Made by a program: the position numbers and the translations under genes
Shown here: one piece after another, positions 4,314 through 5,171 of the stretch
Layout of the letters: each line of letters starts with the position of its first letter
How positions within the stretch are numbered: position 1 is the first letter of the stretch
The notes under the pieces: generated by a model
The model's database searches: none
What the model saw: the letters and a program-made list of their open reading frames with translations, nothing else
Told to the model about the DNA's origin: nothing
Origin: CAYYFV01 sp964451705
Lineage (GTDB): Bacteria; Patescibacteriota; Gracilibacteria; UBA1369; GCA-2718715
Direction of reading: 5' to 3'
DNA: 5,171 nucleotides
Assembly (NCBI GenBank): GCA_964451705.1
Contig: CAYVIV010000039.1
Location: forward strand, 1-5,171

Positions 4314-5165
4314 CTACTTGAAAATTTTTAAACTTGCAAACAAGTTAAGCCTGATCTCATCTATTGCCTCAAATAATGGCTTGATTTCTATTCGTTTACA
4401 AATACCTCTAATAATAGATAGGTTTTCAAAAGACAGACCTCCGTGAGCGATAACACTTGATAACAAGATATTATCTCGAATAATTGCTCCAATACTCGAC
4501 TCTGGATTAACTGTGGCACATCCAATTTCTGGCAAAGTTAAAGAGGCAATCCGTTTATATATACCGTAAACACACTGTCTATTTATTCTAACTTCTAGAG
4601 TAGCATGATCTTCATATTTAAGAAAATGATCTGCTAGGAATGCTAGAATGTCCACTGATAACTTTCGATGTAACTGATCATCAGATCGCCCAAGAATAAG
4701 TACTTGATTGAGGATAATCTCCAACCCGTGATCCTGTGCCTCTTCTAATAATTTATGCAGTATATCTACAATTAAAACCTTAGAATCAAGGCCCTCAGAT
4801 TCACCCTTTACAATTGCAGAAGACAATGCAGATAGTATACAAATATCATCTATGGCTGGATTGTAATCTAATTGACGATTGATAATGGCAGAATTTGTTA
4901 AAACTTTGAGAGCAAAATTAATTTCTTGACTATCTAGTGTGTCTTGATCCAATGTCGCAGCAGATTTGGCTTGAATTGCGTGAGCGAGTTTGAGCCTAGA
5001 ACTTGGATTCAATAATTCTTCAACCTGTATTTGTATGTCAGTGCCATAAGTAACCTGCCATAACATGTCTGAGGCCTCCGAGATTAAATCAGTCATCAGC
5101 TGGCTTTTGGCCTTTGGCGAGTTATATTTAGCTAATACACCTGTATGAGCACTTAGTTTCTTCAT
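4314..5165 (-). CDS. Helical protein of unknown function
   Basis: A 283-residue soluble protein that I do not recognise. It has no signal peptide, membrane helix or visible catalytic motif. The sequence is dominated by amphipathic helices with regularly spaced Leu, Ile and Ala, for example around 106-165 (ICILSALSSAIVKGE, VLIVDILHKLLEEA, LEIILNQVLIL) and 169-190. This resembles the look of an alpha-helical repeat or scaffold domain without a countable repeat unit. Start ATG at 5165 with only six bases upstream in the window, so ribosome site and promoter cannot be judged, and an upstream partner gene is possible. It ends with K-I-F-K and TAG, immediately followed in the +1 frame by the pentapeptide tail remnant. 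It lies on the same strand as the pentapeptide gene, 233 bases upstream of it, but that gene has its own promoter candidate. Confidence 0.72.
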   Translation of the reverse strand: MKKLSAHTGVLAKYNSPKAKSQLMTDLISEASDMLWQVTYGTDIQIQVEELLNPSSRLKLAHAIQAKSAATLDQDTLDSQEINFALKVLTNSAIINRQLDYNPAIDDICILSALSSAIVKGESEGLDSKVLIVDILHKLLEEAQDHGLEIILNQVLILGRSDDQLHRKLSVDILAFLADHFLKYEDHATLEVRINRQCVYGIYKRIASLTLPEIGCATVNPESSIGAIIRDNILLSSVIAHGGLSFENLSIIRGICKRIEIKPLFEAIDEIRLNLFASLKIFK

Positions 5166-5171
5166 AATTTA

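Noticed and set aside
4373..4884. Possible att-site copies of the tRNA 3' end (ATAATGGC at 4373-4380 and GATAATGGC near 4870-4880)
   Set aside because: The matches are only 8-10 bases, lie inside the 283-residue coding sequence, do not extend into the T arm, and no integrase is present.
1..5171. Reassigned UGA codon (as in some Patescibacteria or mollicutes)
   Set aside because: Five long frames run to completion with no internal TGA and end in TAA or TAG at natural protein ends; Trp is coded by TGG. UGA does not appear to be sense here.

Overview
The window is AT-rich (about one-third G+C by eye) bacterial DNA with the standard code: five complete reading frames run through with no internal TGA and end in TAA or TAG. 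None of the four starts with enough upstream sequence to judge has a recognisable Shine-Dalgarno site. AT richness, weak ribosome-site use, small single-gene units and a CCA-encoding tRNA would fit a small-genome lineage such as Patescibacteria/CPR, but nothing here settles the taxonomy and I hold that placement loosely.

Left part, plus strand (1-1580): tRNA-Thr(GGT) with a good promoter, then a GNAT N-acetyltransferase gene and a small P-loop kinase-like gene. Each of the two genes is preceded by a copy of the same leader of about 100 bases. The two copies share a 17-base block and a nearly identical 25-base core that contains the inverted repeat AAAAAG-CAT-CTTTTT. Between the genes lies the C-terminal remnant of an unrecognised minus-strand gene. 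It is about 50% G+C, and its coding sequence breaks off exactly where the second leader begins. The pattern suggests leader-plus-gene cassettes put in next to the tRNA.

Middle, minus strand (1650-2992): a 12-helix MFS exporter ends convergently with the kinase gene. Its upstream region holds an 8-base G run on the coding strand, beside a possible promoter, and a second copy of a C-rich motif found downstream of the GNAT gene.

Right part, minus strand (2993-5171): a 330-residue cytosolic pentapeptide-repeat protein and a 283-residue helical protein of unknown function. Two short remnants accompany them. One is a second, diverged copy of the pentapeptide protein's C-terminal tail, out of frame just beyond its stop and spaced by 107 bp (36 codons minus one base). 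The other is a separate pentapeptide-type tail just after the 283-residue gene, also out of frame by one base. The locus therefore looks like an actively rearranging pentapeptide-repeat family in which gene ends are duplicated, lost or shuffled.

No CRISPR array, transposase, integrase or complete defence system is visible. No biochemical pathway links the genes; this looks like an accessory region next to a tRNA.
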